Of a stretch of DNA of 64,000 nucleotides, positions 25,325 through 38,609 are shown piece by piece. The notes below the pieces were generated by a model, which saw nothing but the letters and a program-made list of their open reading frames with translations, ran no database searches and was not told where the DNA came from. The position numbers and the translations under genes are program-made. The stretch's first letter is position 1; each line of letters begins with the position of its first letter. This DNA comes from Prosopocoilus inquinatus (lineage: Eukaryota > Arthropoda > Insecta > Coleoptera > Lucanidae). The stretch lies in contig JAYKNF010000025.1 in NCBI GenBank assembly GCA_036172665.1, positions 434,001 through 498,000 of the forward strand, read 5' to 3'.

Positions 25325-28300
25325 AATAACATGATAGATGAGTAAGGATCGATTAGATACATCACAGGAACAACGCTAAAGCGTGTTGTTTCATTTAAAA
25401 CTATTTCCAGCTTCTGCTGCGTCCGAAAACGTCGTATCTCACATCAGAGTTACTAGAGTCCATCGAAACGACAAATAACATGATAGATGAGTAAGGATCG
25501 ATTACATACATCACAGGAACAACGCTAATACGTGTTGTTTCGTTCAAAACTATTTCCAGCTTCTGCTGCGTCCGAGAACTTTGTATCTCACACCAGAGTT
25601 ACTGGAGTCCATTAAAACGTCAAATAACATGATAGATGAGTAAGGATCGATTAGATACATCACAGGAACAACGCTAATACGTGTTGTTTCGTTTAAAACT
25701 ATTTAAAGCTTCTGCTGCGTCCGAAAACGTCGTATCTCACATCAGACTTACTGGAGACCATCCAAACGTCAAATAACATGTTAGATAAGTAAGGATCGTT
25801 TAGATACATCACAGGAACAACGCTAATGCGTGTTGTTTCGTTTAAAACTATTTCCAGCTTCTGCTGCGTCCGAAAATTTCGTATCTCACATCAGAGTTAC
25901 TGGAGTCCATCGAAACGCCAAATAACATGACAGATGAGTAAGGATCGATTAGATACATCACAGGAACAACGCTAATGCGTGTTGTTTCGTTTAAAACTAT
26001 TTCCAGCTTCTGCTGCGTCCGAAAATTTCGTATCTCACATCAGAGTTACTGGAGTCCATCGAAACGTCAAATAACATGATAGATAAGTAAGGATCGATTA
26101 GATACATCACAGGAACAACTCTAATACGTGTTGTTTCGTTTAAAACTATTTCCAGCTTCTGCTGCGTCCGAAAACGTCGTATCTCACATCAAAGCTACTG
26201 GAGTCCATCGAAACGCCAAATAACATGATAGATTAGTAAGGATCGATTAGATACAGCACAGGAACAACGCTAATACGTGTTGTTTCGTTTAAAACTATTT
26301 CCAGCTCCTGCTGCGTCCAAGAACTTTGTATCTCACATCAGACTTACTGGAGTCCATCCAAACGTCAAATAACATGTTAGATAAGTAAGAATCGTTTAGA
26401 TACATAACAGGAACAACGCTAATACGCGTTGTTTCGTTCAAAACTATTTCCAGCTTCTACTGCGTCCGAGAACTTTGTATCTCTCATCAGAGTTACTGGA
26501 GTCCGTCCAAACGTCAAATAACATGATAGATGAGTAAGGATCGATTAGTTACATCACAGGAACAACGCTAATGCGTGTTGTTTCATTTAAAACTATTTCC
26601 AGCTTCTGCTGCGTCCGAAAATTTCGTATCTCACATCAGAGTTACTGGAGTCCATCGAAACGTCAAATAACATAGTAGATAAGTAAGGATCGATTAGATA
26701 CATCACAGGAACAACGCTAATACGTGTTGTTTCGTTCAAAACTATTTCCAGCTTCTGCTGCGTCCGAGAACTTTGTATCTCACACCAGAGTTACTGGAGT
26801 CCATTCAAACGTCAAATAACATGATAGATGAGTAAGGATCGATTAGATACATCACAGGAACAACGCTAATACGTGTTGTTTCGTTTAAAACTATTTCCAG
26901 CTTCTGCTGCGTTCGAAAACTTCTTATCTCACATCAGAGTTACTGGAGTCCATCGTAATATCAAATAACATGATAGATAAGTAAGGATCGTTTAGATACA
27001 TCACAGGAACAACGCTAATGCGTGTTGTTTCGTTTAAAACTATTTCCAGCTTCTGCTGCGTCCGAAAATTTCGTATCTCACATCAGAGTTACTGGAGTCC
27101 ATCGAAACGCCAAATAACATGACAGATGAGTAAGGATCGATTAGATACATCACAGGAACAACGCTAATGCGTGTTGTTTCGTTTAGAACTATTTCCAGCT
27201 TCTGCTGCGTCCGAAAATTTCGTATCTCACATCATAGTTACTGGAGTCCATCGAAACGTCAAATAACATGATAGATAAGTAAGGATCGATTAGATACATC
27301 ACAGGAACAACGCTAATACGTGTTGTTTCGTTTAAAACTATTTCCAGCTTCAGCTGCGTCCGAGAACTTCGTATCTCACATCAAAGTTACTGGAGTCCAT
27401 CGAAAAGCCAAATAACATGATAGATGAGTAAGGATCGATTAGATACGTCACAGGAACAACGCTAATACGTGTTGTTTCATTTAAAACTATTTCCAGCTTC
27501 AGCTGCGTCCGAGAACTTCGTATCTCACATCAAAGTTACTGGAGTCCATCGAAACGCCAAATAACATGATAGATGAGTAAGGATCGATTAGATACATCAC
27601 AGGAACAACGCTAATGCGTGTTGTTTCTTTTAAAACTATTTAGAGCTTCTGCTGCGTCCGAAAACGTCGTATCTCACATCAGAGCTACTGGAGTCCATCG
27701 AAACGCCAAATAACATGATAGATTAGTAAGGATCGATTAGATACAGCACAGGAACAACGCTAATACGTGTTGTTTCGTTTAAAACTATTTCCAGCTCCTG
27801 CTGCGTCCAAAAACTTTGTATCTCACATCAGACTTACTGGAGTCCATCCAAACGTCAAATAACATGTTAGATAAGTAAGAATCGTTTAGATACATCACAG
27901 GAACAACGCTAATACGTGTTGTTTCGTTCAAAACTATTTCCAGCTTCTACTGCGTCCGAGAACTTTGTATCTCTCATCAGAGTTACTGGAGTCCGTCCAA
28001 ACGTCAAATAACACGATAGATGAGTAAGGATCGATTAGTTACATCACAGGAACAACGCTAATATGTGTTGTTTCGTTTAAAACTATTTCCAGCTGCTGCT
28101 GCGTCCGAAAATTTCGTATCTCACATTAGAGTTACTGGAGTCCATCGAAACGTCAAATAACATAGTAGCTAAGTAGGGATCGATTAGATACATCACAGGA
28201 ACAACGCTAATACGTGTTGTTTCGTTCAAAACTATTTCCAGCTTCTGCTGCGTCCAAAAACTTTGTATCTCACATCAGAGTTACTGGAGTCCATCCAAAC

Positions 28301-29048
28301 GTCAAATAACATGATAGATGAGTAAGGATCAATTAGATACATCACAGGAACAACGCTAATACGTGTTGTTTCGTTTAAAACTATTTCCAGCTTCTGCTGC
28401 GTCCGATAACTTTGTATCTCACATCAGAGTTACTGGAGTCCGTCCAAACGTCAAATAACATGATAGATGAGTAAGGATCGATTAGATACATCACAGGAAC
28501 AACGCTAATGCGTGTTGTTTCGTTCAAAACTCTTTCCAGCTTCTGCTGCGTCCGATAACTTTGTATCTCACATCAGAGATACTGGAGTCCGTCCAAACGT
28601 CAAATAACATGATAGATGAGTAAGGATCGATTAGATACATCACAGGAACAACGCTAATATGTGTTGTTTCGTTTAAAACTATTTCCAGCTGCTGCTGCGT
28701 CCGAAACGTCGTATCTCACATCAGAGTTACTGGAGTCCATCGAAACGCCAAATAACATGATAGATGAGTAAGGATCGATTAGATACATCACAGGAACAAC
28801 GCTAATGCGTGTTGTTTCGTTTAAAACTATTTCCAGCTTCTGCTGCTTCCGAGGACTTTGTATCTCACATCAGACTTACTGGAGTCCATCCAAACGTCAA
28901 ATAACATGTTAGATAAGTAAGGATCGTTTAGATACATCACAGGAACAACGCTAATGCGTGTTGTTTCGTTTAAAACTATTTCCAGCTTCTGCTGCGTCCG
29001 AAAATTTCGTATCTCACATCAGAGATACTGGAGTCCATCCAAACGTCA

Positions 29049-29195
29049 AATAACATGATAGATGAGTAAGGATCGATTAGATACATCACAGGAACAACGC
29101 TAATGCGTGTTGTTTCGTTTAAAACTATTTCCAGCTTCTGCTGCTGCTGCTGTTTGTATCTCACATCAGAGATACTGGAGTCCGTCCAAACGTCA
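29049..29195 (+). repeat. 147-bp monomer with (CTG)5, second copy
   Basis: (CTG)5 at 29138-29152. It is the 27410-bp-distant copy of 1639-1785 with the same length, so the triplet run has not changed since the duplication. Confidence 0.85.
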
Positions 29196-29940
29196 AATAA
29201 CATGATAGATGAGTAAGGATCGATTAGATACATTACAGGAACAACGCTAATGCGTGTTGTTTCGTTTAAAACTATTTCCAGCTTCTGCTGCTTCCGAGGA
29301 CTTTGTATCTCACATCAGACTTACTGGAGTCCATCCAAACGTCAAATAACATGTTAGATAAGTAAGGATCGTTTAGATACATCACAGGAACAACGCTAAT
29401 GCGTGTTGTTTCGTTTAAAACTATTTCCAGCTTCTGCTGCGTCCGAAAATTTCGATTCTCACATTAGAGTTACTGGAGTCCATCGAAGCGTCAAATAACA
29501 TGATAGATGAGTAAAGATCGATTAGATACATCACAGGAACAACGCTAATACGTGTTGTTTCATTTAAAACTATTTCCAGCTTCAGCTGCGTCCGAGAACT
29601 TCTCATCTCACATCAAAGTTACTGGAGTCCATCGAAACGCCAAGTAACATGATAGACGAGTAAGGATCGATTAGATACATCACAGGAACAACGCTAATGC
29701 GTGTTGTTTCATTTAAAACTATATCCAGGTTCTGCTGCGTCCGAAAACGTCGTATCTCACATCAGAGCTACTGGAGTCCATCGAAACGCCAAATAACATG
29801 ATAGATGAGTAAGGATCGATTAGATACATCACAGGAACATCGCTAATGCGTGTTGTTTCGTTTAAAATTATTTCCAGCTTCTGCTGCGTCCGAAAATTTC
29901 GTATCTCACATCAAAGTTACTGGAGTCCATCGAAACGCCA

Positions 29941-30086
29941 AATAACATGATAGATGAGTAAGGATCGATTAGATACATCACAGGAACGCTAATGCGTGTT
30001 GTTTCGTTTAAAACTATTTCCAGCTTCTGCTGCGTCCGAGAACTTCTTATCACACATCAGGGTTACTGGAGTCCATCCAAACGTCA
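29941..30086 (+). repeat. 146-bp monomer
   Basis: Three bases are missing in the conserved caacgc box (ggaacgct near 29984), one of the few changes inside the left arm of the dyad. The partner monomer near 2531 is full length, so the loss followed the duplication. Confidence 0.85.
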
Positions 30087-30682
30087 AATAACATGATAGA
30101 TAAGTAAGGATCGATTAGATACTTCACAGGAACAACGCTAATACGTGTTGTTTCGTTTAAAACTATTTCCAGCTTCTGCTGCGTCCGAAAACGTCGTATC
30201 TCACATCAGACTTACTGGAGACCATCCAAACGTCAAATAACATGTTAGATAAGTAAGGATCGTTTAGATACATCACAGGAACAACGCTAATGCGTGTTGT
30301 TTCGTTTAACACTATTTCCAGCTTCTGCTGCGTCCGAAAATTTTGTATCTCACATCAGAGTTACTGGAGTCCATCGAAACGCCAAATAACATGACAGATG
30401 AGTAAGGATCGATTAGATACATCACAGGAACAACGCTAATGCGTGTTGTTTCGTTTAAAACTATTTCCAGCTTCTGCTGCGTCCGAAAATTTCGTATCTC
30501 ACATCATAGTTACTGGAGTCCATCGAAACGCCAAATAACATGATAGATGAGGAAGGATCGATTAGATACAGCACAGGAACAACGCTAATACGTGTTGTTT
30601 CGTTTAAAACTATTTCCAGCTCCTGCTGCGTCCAAAAACTTTGTATCTCACATCAGACTTACTGGAGTCCATCCAAACGTCA

Positions 30683-30891
30683 AATAACATGTTAGATAAG
30701 TAAGAATCGTTTAGATACATCACAGGAACAACGCTAATACGTGTTGTTTCGTTCAAAACTATTTCCAGCTTCTACTGCGTCCGAGAACTTTGTATCTCTC
30801 ATCAGAGTTACGTCAAATAACATGATAGATAAGTAAGGATCGATTAGATACAGCACAGGAACAACGCTAATACGTGTTGTTTGAAACGTCA
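30683..30891 (+). repeat. Truncated pair: 133-bp + 76-bp monomers
   Basis: 30683-30815 and 30816-30891, the pair type. It is the copy of 3276-3484 within the 1100-4944 / 28510-32351 duplication. Confidence 0.9.
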
Positions 30892-33800
30892 AATAACATG
30901 ATAGATGAGTAAGGATCGATTAGATACATCACAGGAACAACGCTAAAGCGTGTTGTTTCATTTAAAACTATTTCCAGCTTCTGCTGCGTCCGAAAACGTC
31001 GTATCTCACATCAGAGTTACTAGAGTCCATCGAAACGACAAATAACATGATAGATGAGTAAGGATCGATTACATACATCACAGGAACAACGCTAATACGT
31101 GTTGTTTCGTTCAAAACTATTTCCAGCTTCTGCTGCGTCCGAGAACTTTGTATCTCACACCAGAGTTACTGGAGTCCATTCAAACGTCAAATAACATGAT
31201 AGATGAGTAAGGATCGATTAGATACATCACAGGAACAACGCTAATACGTGTTGTTTCGTTTAAAACTATTTAAAGCTTCTGCTGCGTCCGAAAACGTCGT
31301 ATCTCACATCAGACTTACTGGAGACCATCCAAACGTCAAATAACATGTTAGATAAGTAAGGATCGTTTAGATACATCACAGGAACAACGCTAATGCGTGT
31401 TGTTTCGTTTAAAACTATTTCCAGCTTCTGCTGCGTCCGAAAATTTCGTATCTCACATCAGAGTTACTGGAGTCCATCGAAACGCCAAATAACATGACAG
31501 ATGAGTAAGGATCGATTAGATACATCACAGGAACAACGCTAATGCGTGTTGTTTCGTTTAAAACTATTTCCAGCTTCTGCTGCGTCCGAAAATTTCGTAT
31601 CTCACATCATAGTTACTGGAGTCCATCGAAACGTCAAATAACATGATAGATAAGTAAGGATCGATTAGATACATCACAGGAACAACTCTAATACGTGTTG
31701 TTTCGTTTAAAACTATTTCCAGCTTCTGCTGCGTCCGAAAACGTCGTATCTCACATCAAAGCTACTGGAGTCCATCGAAACGCCAAATAACATGATAGAT
31801 TAGTAAGGATCGATTAGATACAGCACAGGAACAACGCTAATACGTGTTGTTTCGTTTAAAACTATTTCCAGCTCCTGCTGCGTCCAAGAACTTTGTATCT
31901 CACATCAGACTTACTGGAGTCCATCCAAACGTCAAATAACATGTTAGATAAGTAAGAATCGTTTAGATACATCACAGGAACAACGCTAATACGCGCTGTT
32001 TCGTTCAAAACTATTTCCAGCTTCTACTGCGTCCGAGAACTTTGTATCTCTCATCAGAGTTACTGGAGTCCGTCCAAACGTCAAATAACATGATAGATGA
32101 GTAAGGATCGATTAGTTACATCACAGGAACAACGCTAATGCGTGTTGTTTCATTTAAAACTATTTCCAGCTTCTGCTGCGTCCGAAAATTTCGTATCTCA
32201 CATCAGAGTTACTGGAGTCCATCGAAACGTCAAATAACATAGTAGATAAGTAAGGATCGATTAGATACATCACAGGAACAACGCTAATACGTGTTGTTTC
32301 GTTCAAAACTATTTCCAGCTTCTGCTGCGTCCGAGAACTTTGTATCTCACATCAAAGTTACTGGAGTCCATCGAAACGCCAAATAACATGATAGATGAGT
32401 AAGGATCGATTAGATACATCACAGGAACAACGCTAATGCGTGTTGTTTCGTTTAAAACTATTTCCAGCTTCTGCTGCGTCCGAAAATTTCGTATCTCACA
32501 TCAGAGTTACTGGAGTCCATCGTAATATCAAATAACATGATAGATAAGTAAGGATCGTTTAGATACATCACAGGAACAACGCTAATACGTGTTGTTTCAT
32601 TTAAAACTATTTCCAGCTTCAGCTGCGTCCGAGAACTTCGTATCTCACATCAAAGTTACTGGAGTCCATCGAAACGCCAAATAACATGATAGATGAGTAA
32701 GGATCGATTAGATACATCACAGGAACAACGCTAATGCGTGTTGTTTCTTTTAAAACTATTTAGAGCTTCTGCTGCGTCCGAAAACGTCGTATCTCACATC
32801 AGAGCTACTGGAGTCCATCGAAACGCCAAATAACATGATAGATTAGTAAGGATCGATTAGATACAGCACAGGAACAACGCTAATACGTGTTGTTTCGTTT
32901 AAAACTATTTCCAGCTCCTGCTGCGTCCAAAAACTTTGTATCTCACATCAGACTTACTGGAGTCCATCCAAACGTCAAATAACATGTTAGATAAGTAAGA
33001 ATCGTTTAGATACATCACAGGAACAACGCTAATACGTGTTGTTTCGTTCAAAACTATTTCCAGCTTCTACTGCGTCCGAGAACTTTGTATCTCTCATCAG
33101 AGTTACTGGAGTCCGTCCAAACGTCAAATAACATGATAGATGAGTAAGGATCGATTAGTTACATCACAGGAACAACGCTAATATGTGTTGTTTCGTTTAA
33201 AACTATTTCCAGCTGCTGCTGCGTCCGAAAATTTCGTATCTCACATTAGAGTTACTGGAGTCCATCGAAACGTCAAATAACATAGTAGCTAAGTAGGGAT
33301 CGATTAGATACATCACAGGAACAACGCTAATACGTGTTGTTTCGTTCAAAACTATTTCCAGCTTCTGCTGCGTCCAAAAACTTTGTATCTCACATCAGAG
33401 TTACTGGAGTCCATCCAAACGTCAAATAACATGATAGATGAGTAAGGATCAATTAGATACATCACAGGAACAACGCTAATACGTGTTGTTTCGTTTAAAA
33501 CTATTTCCAGCTTCTGCTGCGTCCGATAACTTTGTATCTCACATCAGAGTTACTGGAGTCCGTCCAAACGTCAAATAACATGATAGATGAGTAAGGATCG
33601 ATTAGATACATCACAGGAACAACGCTAATGCGTGTTGTTTCGTTTAAAACTATTTCCAGCTTCTGCTGCGTCCGATAACTTTGTATCTCACATCAGAGTT
33701 ACTGGAGTCCGTCCAAACGTCAAATAACATGATAGATGAGTAAGGATCGATTAGATACGTTACAGGAACAACGCTAATATGTGTTGTTTCGTTTAAAACT

Positions 33801-35122
33801 ATTTCCAGCTCCTGCTGCGTCCAAAAACTTTGTATCTCACATCAGACTTACTGGAGCCCATCCAAACGTCAAATAACATGTTAGATAAGTAAGGATCGTT
33901 TAGATACATCACAGGAACAACGCTAATACGTGTTGTTTCGTTCAAAACTCTTTCCAGCTTCTGCTGCGTCCGATAACTTTGTATCTCACATCAGAGATAC
34001 TGGAGTCCGTCCAAACGTCAAATAACATGATAGATGAGTAAGGATCGATTAGATACATTACAGGAACAACGCTAATATGTGTTGTTTCGTTTAAAACTAT
34101 TTCCAGCTGCTGCTGCGTCCGAAACGTCGTATCTCACATCAGAGTTACTGGAGTCCATCGAAACGCCAAATAACATGATAGATGAGTAAGGATCGATTAG
34201 ATACATCACAGGAACAACGCTAATGCGTGTTGTTTCGTTTAAAACTATTTCCAGCTTCTGCTGCTTCCGAGGACTTTGTATCTCACATCAGACTTACTGG
34301 AGTCCATCCAAACGTCAAGTAACATGTTAGATAAGTAAGGATCGTTTAGATACATCACAGGAACAACGCTAATGCGTGTTGTTTCGTTTAAAACTATTTC
34401 CAGCTTCTGCTGCGTCCGAAAATTTCGTATCTCACATCAGAGATACTGGAGTCCATCCAAGCGTCAAATAACATGATAGATGAGTAAGGATCGATTAGAT
34501 AAATCACAGGAATAACGCTAATACGTGTTGTTTCGTTTAAAAGTATTTCCAGCTCTTGCTGCGTCCAAAAACTTCGTATCTCACATCAGAGTTACTAGAG
34601 TCCATCGAAACGTCAAATAACATGACAGATGAGTAAGGATCGATTAGATACATCACAGGAACAACGCTAATACGTGTTGTTTCGTTTAAAACTATTTCCA
34701 GCTCCTGCTGCGTCCAAAAAGTTTGTATCTCACATCAGACTTACTGGAGTCCATCCAAACGTCAAATAACATGTTAGATAAGTAAGAATCGTTTAGATAC
34801 ATCACAGGAACAACGCTAATACGTGTTGTTTCGTTCAAAACTATTTCCAGCTTCTACTGCGTCCGAGAACTTTGTATCTCTCATCAGAGTTACGTCAAAT
34901 AACATGATAGATAAGTAAGGATCGATTAGATACAGCACAGGAACAACGCTAATACGTGTTGTATCGTTTAAAATTATTTCTAGCTCCTGCTGCGTCCAAA
35001 AACTTTGTATCTCACATCAGACTTACTGGAGTCCATCCAAACGTCAAATAACATGTTAGATAAGTAAGAATCGTTTAGATACATCACAGGAACAACGCTA
35101 ATACGTGTTGTTTGAAACGTCA
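30892..35122 (+). repeat. Higher-order block 7, 29 monomers
   Basis: 30892 to about 32351 copies 3485-4944, including the rare cgcgctg variant near 31992 (4584 in the source). From about 32561 it copies 13259-15820. The join between these two sources, about 32351-32561, is therefore a recombination junction. It contains a 148-bp monomer at 34021-34168. Confidence 0.8.
34765..35122 (+). repeat. Truncated cluster: 133 + 149 + 76 bp
   Basis: 34765-34897, 34898-35046 and 35047-35122. It is the copy of 15463-15820, with the same gtatcg state in the middle monomer. Confidence 0.9.
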
Positions 35123-37439
35123 AATAACATGATAGATGAGTAAGGATCGATTAGATACATCACAGGAACAACGCTAAAGCGTGTTGTTTCATTTAAAACT
35201 ATTTCCAGCTTCTGCTGCGTCCGAAAACGTCGTATCTCACATCAGAGTTACTAGAGTCCATCGAAACGACAAATAACATGATAGATGAGTAAGGATCGAT
35301 TACATACATCACAGGAACAACGCTAATGCGTGTTGTTTCGTTTAAAACTATTTCCAGCTTCTGCTGCGTCCGAAAATTTCGTATCTCACATCAGAGTTAC
35401 TGGAGTCCATCGAAACGTCAAATAACATAGTAGATAAGTAAGGATCGATTAGATACATCACAGGAACAACGCTAATACGTGTTGTTTCGTTCAAAACTAT
35501 TTCCAGCTTCTGCTGCGTCCGAGAACTTTGTATCTCACACCAGAGTTACTGGAGTCCATTCAAACGTCAAATAACATGATAGATGAGTAAGGATCGATTA
35601 GATACATCACAGGAACAACGCTAATACGTGTTGTTTCGTTTAAAACTATTTAAAGCTTCTGCTGCGTCCGAAAACGTCGTATCTCACATCAGACTTACTA
35701 GAGACCATCCAAACGTCAAATAACATGTTAGATAAGTAAGGATCGTTTAGATACATCACAGGAACAACGCTAATGCGTGTTGTTTCGTTTAAAACTATTT
35801 CCAGCTTCTGCTGCGTCCGAAAATTTCGTATCTCACATCAGAGTTACTGGAGTCCATCGAAACGCCAAATAACATGACAGATGAGTAAGGATCGATTAGA
35901 TACATCACAGGAACAACGCTAATGCGTGTTGTTTCGTTTAAAACTATTTCCAGCTTCTGCTGCGTCCGAAAATTTCGTATCTCACATCATAGTTACTGGA
36001 GTCCATCGAAACGTCAAATAACATGATAGATAAGTAAGGATCGATTAGATACATCACAGGAACAACGCTAATACGTGTTGTTTCGTTTAAAACTATTTCC
36101 AGCTTCTGCTGCGTCCGAAAACGTCGTATCTCACATCAGAGCTACTGGAGTCCATCGAAACGCCAAATAACATGATAGATTATTAAGGATCGATTAGATA
36201 CAGCACAGGAACAACGCTAATACGTGTTGTTTCGTTTAAAACTATTTCCAGCTCCTGCTGCGTCCAAGAACTTTGTATCTCACATCAGACTTACTGGAGT
36301 CCATCCAAACGTCAAATAACATATTAGATAAGTAAGAATCGTTTAGATACATCACAGGAACAACGCTAATACGCGTTGTTTCGTTCAAAACTATTTCCAG
36401 CTTCTACTGCGTCCGAGAACTTTGTATCTCTCATCAGAGTTACTGGAGTCCGTCCAAACGTCAAATAACATGATAGATGAGTAAGGATCGATTAGTTACA
36501 TCACAGGAACAACGCTAATGCGTGTTGTTTCATTTAAAACTATTTCCAGCTTCTGCTGCGTCCGAAAATTTCGTATCTCACATCAGAGTTACTGGAGTCC
36601 ATCGAAACGTCAAATAACATAGTAGATAAGTAAGGCTCGATTAGATACATCACAGGAACAACGCTAATACGTGTTGTTTCGTTCAAAACTCTTCCCAGAT
36701 TCTGCTGCGTCCGATAACTTTGTATCTCACATCAGAGTTACTGGAGTCCATCGAAACGCCAAATAACATGACAGATGAGTAAGGATCGATTAGATACATC
36801 ACAGGAACAACGCTAATGCGTGTTGTTTCGTTTAAAACTATTTCCAGCTTCTGCTGCGTCCGAGAACTTTGTATCTCACACCAGAGTTACTGGAGTCCAT
36901 TAAAACGTCAAATAACATGATAGATGAGTAAGGATCGATTAGATGCATCACAGGAACAACGCTAATACGTGTTGTTTCGTTTAAAACTATTTCCAGCTTC
37001 TGCTGCGTCCGAAAATTTCGTATCTCACATCAGAGTTACTGGAGTCCATCGAAACGCCAAATAACATGACAGATGAGTAAGGATCGATTAGATACATCAC
37101 AGGAACAACGCTAATGCGTGTTGTTTCGTTTAAAACTATTTCCAGCTTCTGCTGCGTCCGAAAGTTTCGTATCTCACATCATAGTTACTGGAGTCCATCG
37201 AAACGTCAAATAACATGATAGATAAGTAAGGATCGATTAGAAACATCACAGGAACAACGCTAATACGTGTTGTTTCGTTTAAAACTATTTCCAGCTTCTG
37301 CTGCGTCCGATAACTTTGTATCTCACATCAGAGTTACTGGAGTCCGTCCAAACGTCAAATAACATGATAGATGAGTAAGGATCGATTAGATACATTACAG
37401 GAACAACGACAATATGTGTTGTTTCGTTTAAAACTATTT

Positions 37440-37560
37440 CCAGCTTCTGCTGCGTCCGAAAGTTTCGTATCTCACATCATAGTTACTGGAGTCCATCGAA
37501 ACGTCAAATAACATGATAGATAAGTAAGGATCGATTAGATACATCACAGGAACAACGCTA
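37440..37560 (+). repeat. Gene-conversion patch
   Basis: The variant gtccgaaagtttcg occurs, as far as I could see, only at 37157 and 37455, exactly 298 bp (two monomers) apart, and the following catcatag and gataagtaag states are also shared. The paralogous block has the 148-bp tgctgctgcg subtype here (18056-18203). A tract of at least about 100 bp appears to have been copied from two units upstream. Confidence 0.65.
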
Positions 37561-38251
37561 TTGCGTGTTGTTTCGTTTAAAACTATTTCCAGCTTCTGCT
37601 GCTTCCGAGGACTTTGTATCTCACATCAGACTTACTGGAGTCCATCCAAACGTCAAATAACATGTTAGATAAGTAAGGATCGTTTAGATACATCACAGGA
37701 ACAACGCTAATGCGTGTTGTTTCGTTTAAAACTATTTCCAGCTTCTGCTGCGTCCGAAAATTTCGTATCTCACATCAGAGATACTGGAGTCCATCCAAAC
37801 GTCAAATAACATGATAGATGAGTAAGGATCGATTAGATACATCACAGGAATAACGCTAATACGTGTTGTTTCGTTTAAAAGTATTTCCAGCTCTTGCTGC
37901 GTCCAAAAACTTCGTATCTCACATCAGAGTTACTAGAGTCCATCGAAAGGTCAAATAACATGACAGATGAGTAAGGATCGATTAGATACATCACAGGAAC
38001 AACGCTAATGCGTGTTGTTTCGTTTAAAACTATTTCCAGCTTCTGCTGCGTCCGAAAATTTCGTATCTCACATCATAGTTACTGGAGTCCATCGAAACGC
38101 CAAATAACATGATAGATGAGTAAGGATCGATTAGATACAGCACAGGAACAACGCTAATACGTGTTGTTTCGTTTAAAACTATTTCCAGCTCCTGCTGCGT
38201 CCAAAAACTTTGTATCTCACATCAGACTTACTGGAGTCCATCCAAACGTCA

Positions 38252-38609
38252 AATAACATGTTAGATAAGTAAGAATCGTTTAGATACATCACAGGAACAA
38301 CGCTAATACGTGTTGTTTCGTTCAAAACTATTTCCAGCTTCTACTGCGTCCGAGAACTTTGTATCTCTCATCAGAGTTACGTCAAATAACATGATAGATA
38401 AGTAAGGATCGATTAGATACAGCACAGGAACAACGCTAATACGTGTTGTATAGTTTAAAATTATTTCTAGCTCCTGCTGCGTCCAAAAACTTTGTATCTC
38501 ACATCAGACTTACTGGAGTCCATCCAAACGTCAAATAACATGTTAGATAAGTAAGGATCGTTTAGATACATCACAGGAACAACGCTAATACGTGTTGTTT
38601 GAAACGTCA
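38252..38609 (+). repeat. Truncated cluster: 133 + 149 + 76 bp
   Basis: 38252-38384, 38385-38533 and 38534-38609. It is the copy of 18949-19306, sharing the gtatag state. Confidence 0.9.

Larger units (their letters stand above)
25325..30891 (+). repeat. Higher-order block 6, 38 monomers
   Basis: Three pieces: the start follows 3485/9355 to about 27216; 27341-28522 matches 13159-14340, sharing the acacgatag variant near 13829/28011; and 28510-30891 matches 1100-3484. It has one 148-bp monomer (28603-28750), the second 147-bp CTG-rich monomer (29049-29195) and the single 146-bp monomer (29941-30086). Confidence 0.8.
35123..38609 (+). repeat. Higher-order block 8, 24 monomers
   Basis: The partner of 15821-19306. 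It differs at scattered single bases and in one converted patch near 37440-37560, where the expected 148-bp monomer has been replaced by a copy of the monomer two units upstream. Confidence 0.85.

Noticed and set aside
1566..30053. Minus-strand open frames of 61-85 codons (for example 1566-1823, 2011-2196, 7881-8066, 22511-22696, 24298-24483, 29421-29606), several identical in translation
   Set aside because: They are the same stretch of satellite read again. 149 leaves a remainder of 2 on division by three, so a frame shifts at each unit and closes within about 1.3 units. Identical proteins reflect duplicated blocks, not selection, and no initiation context or domain supports coding.
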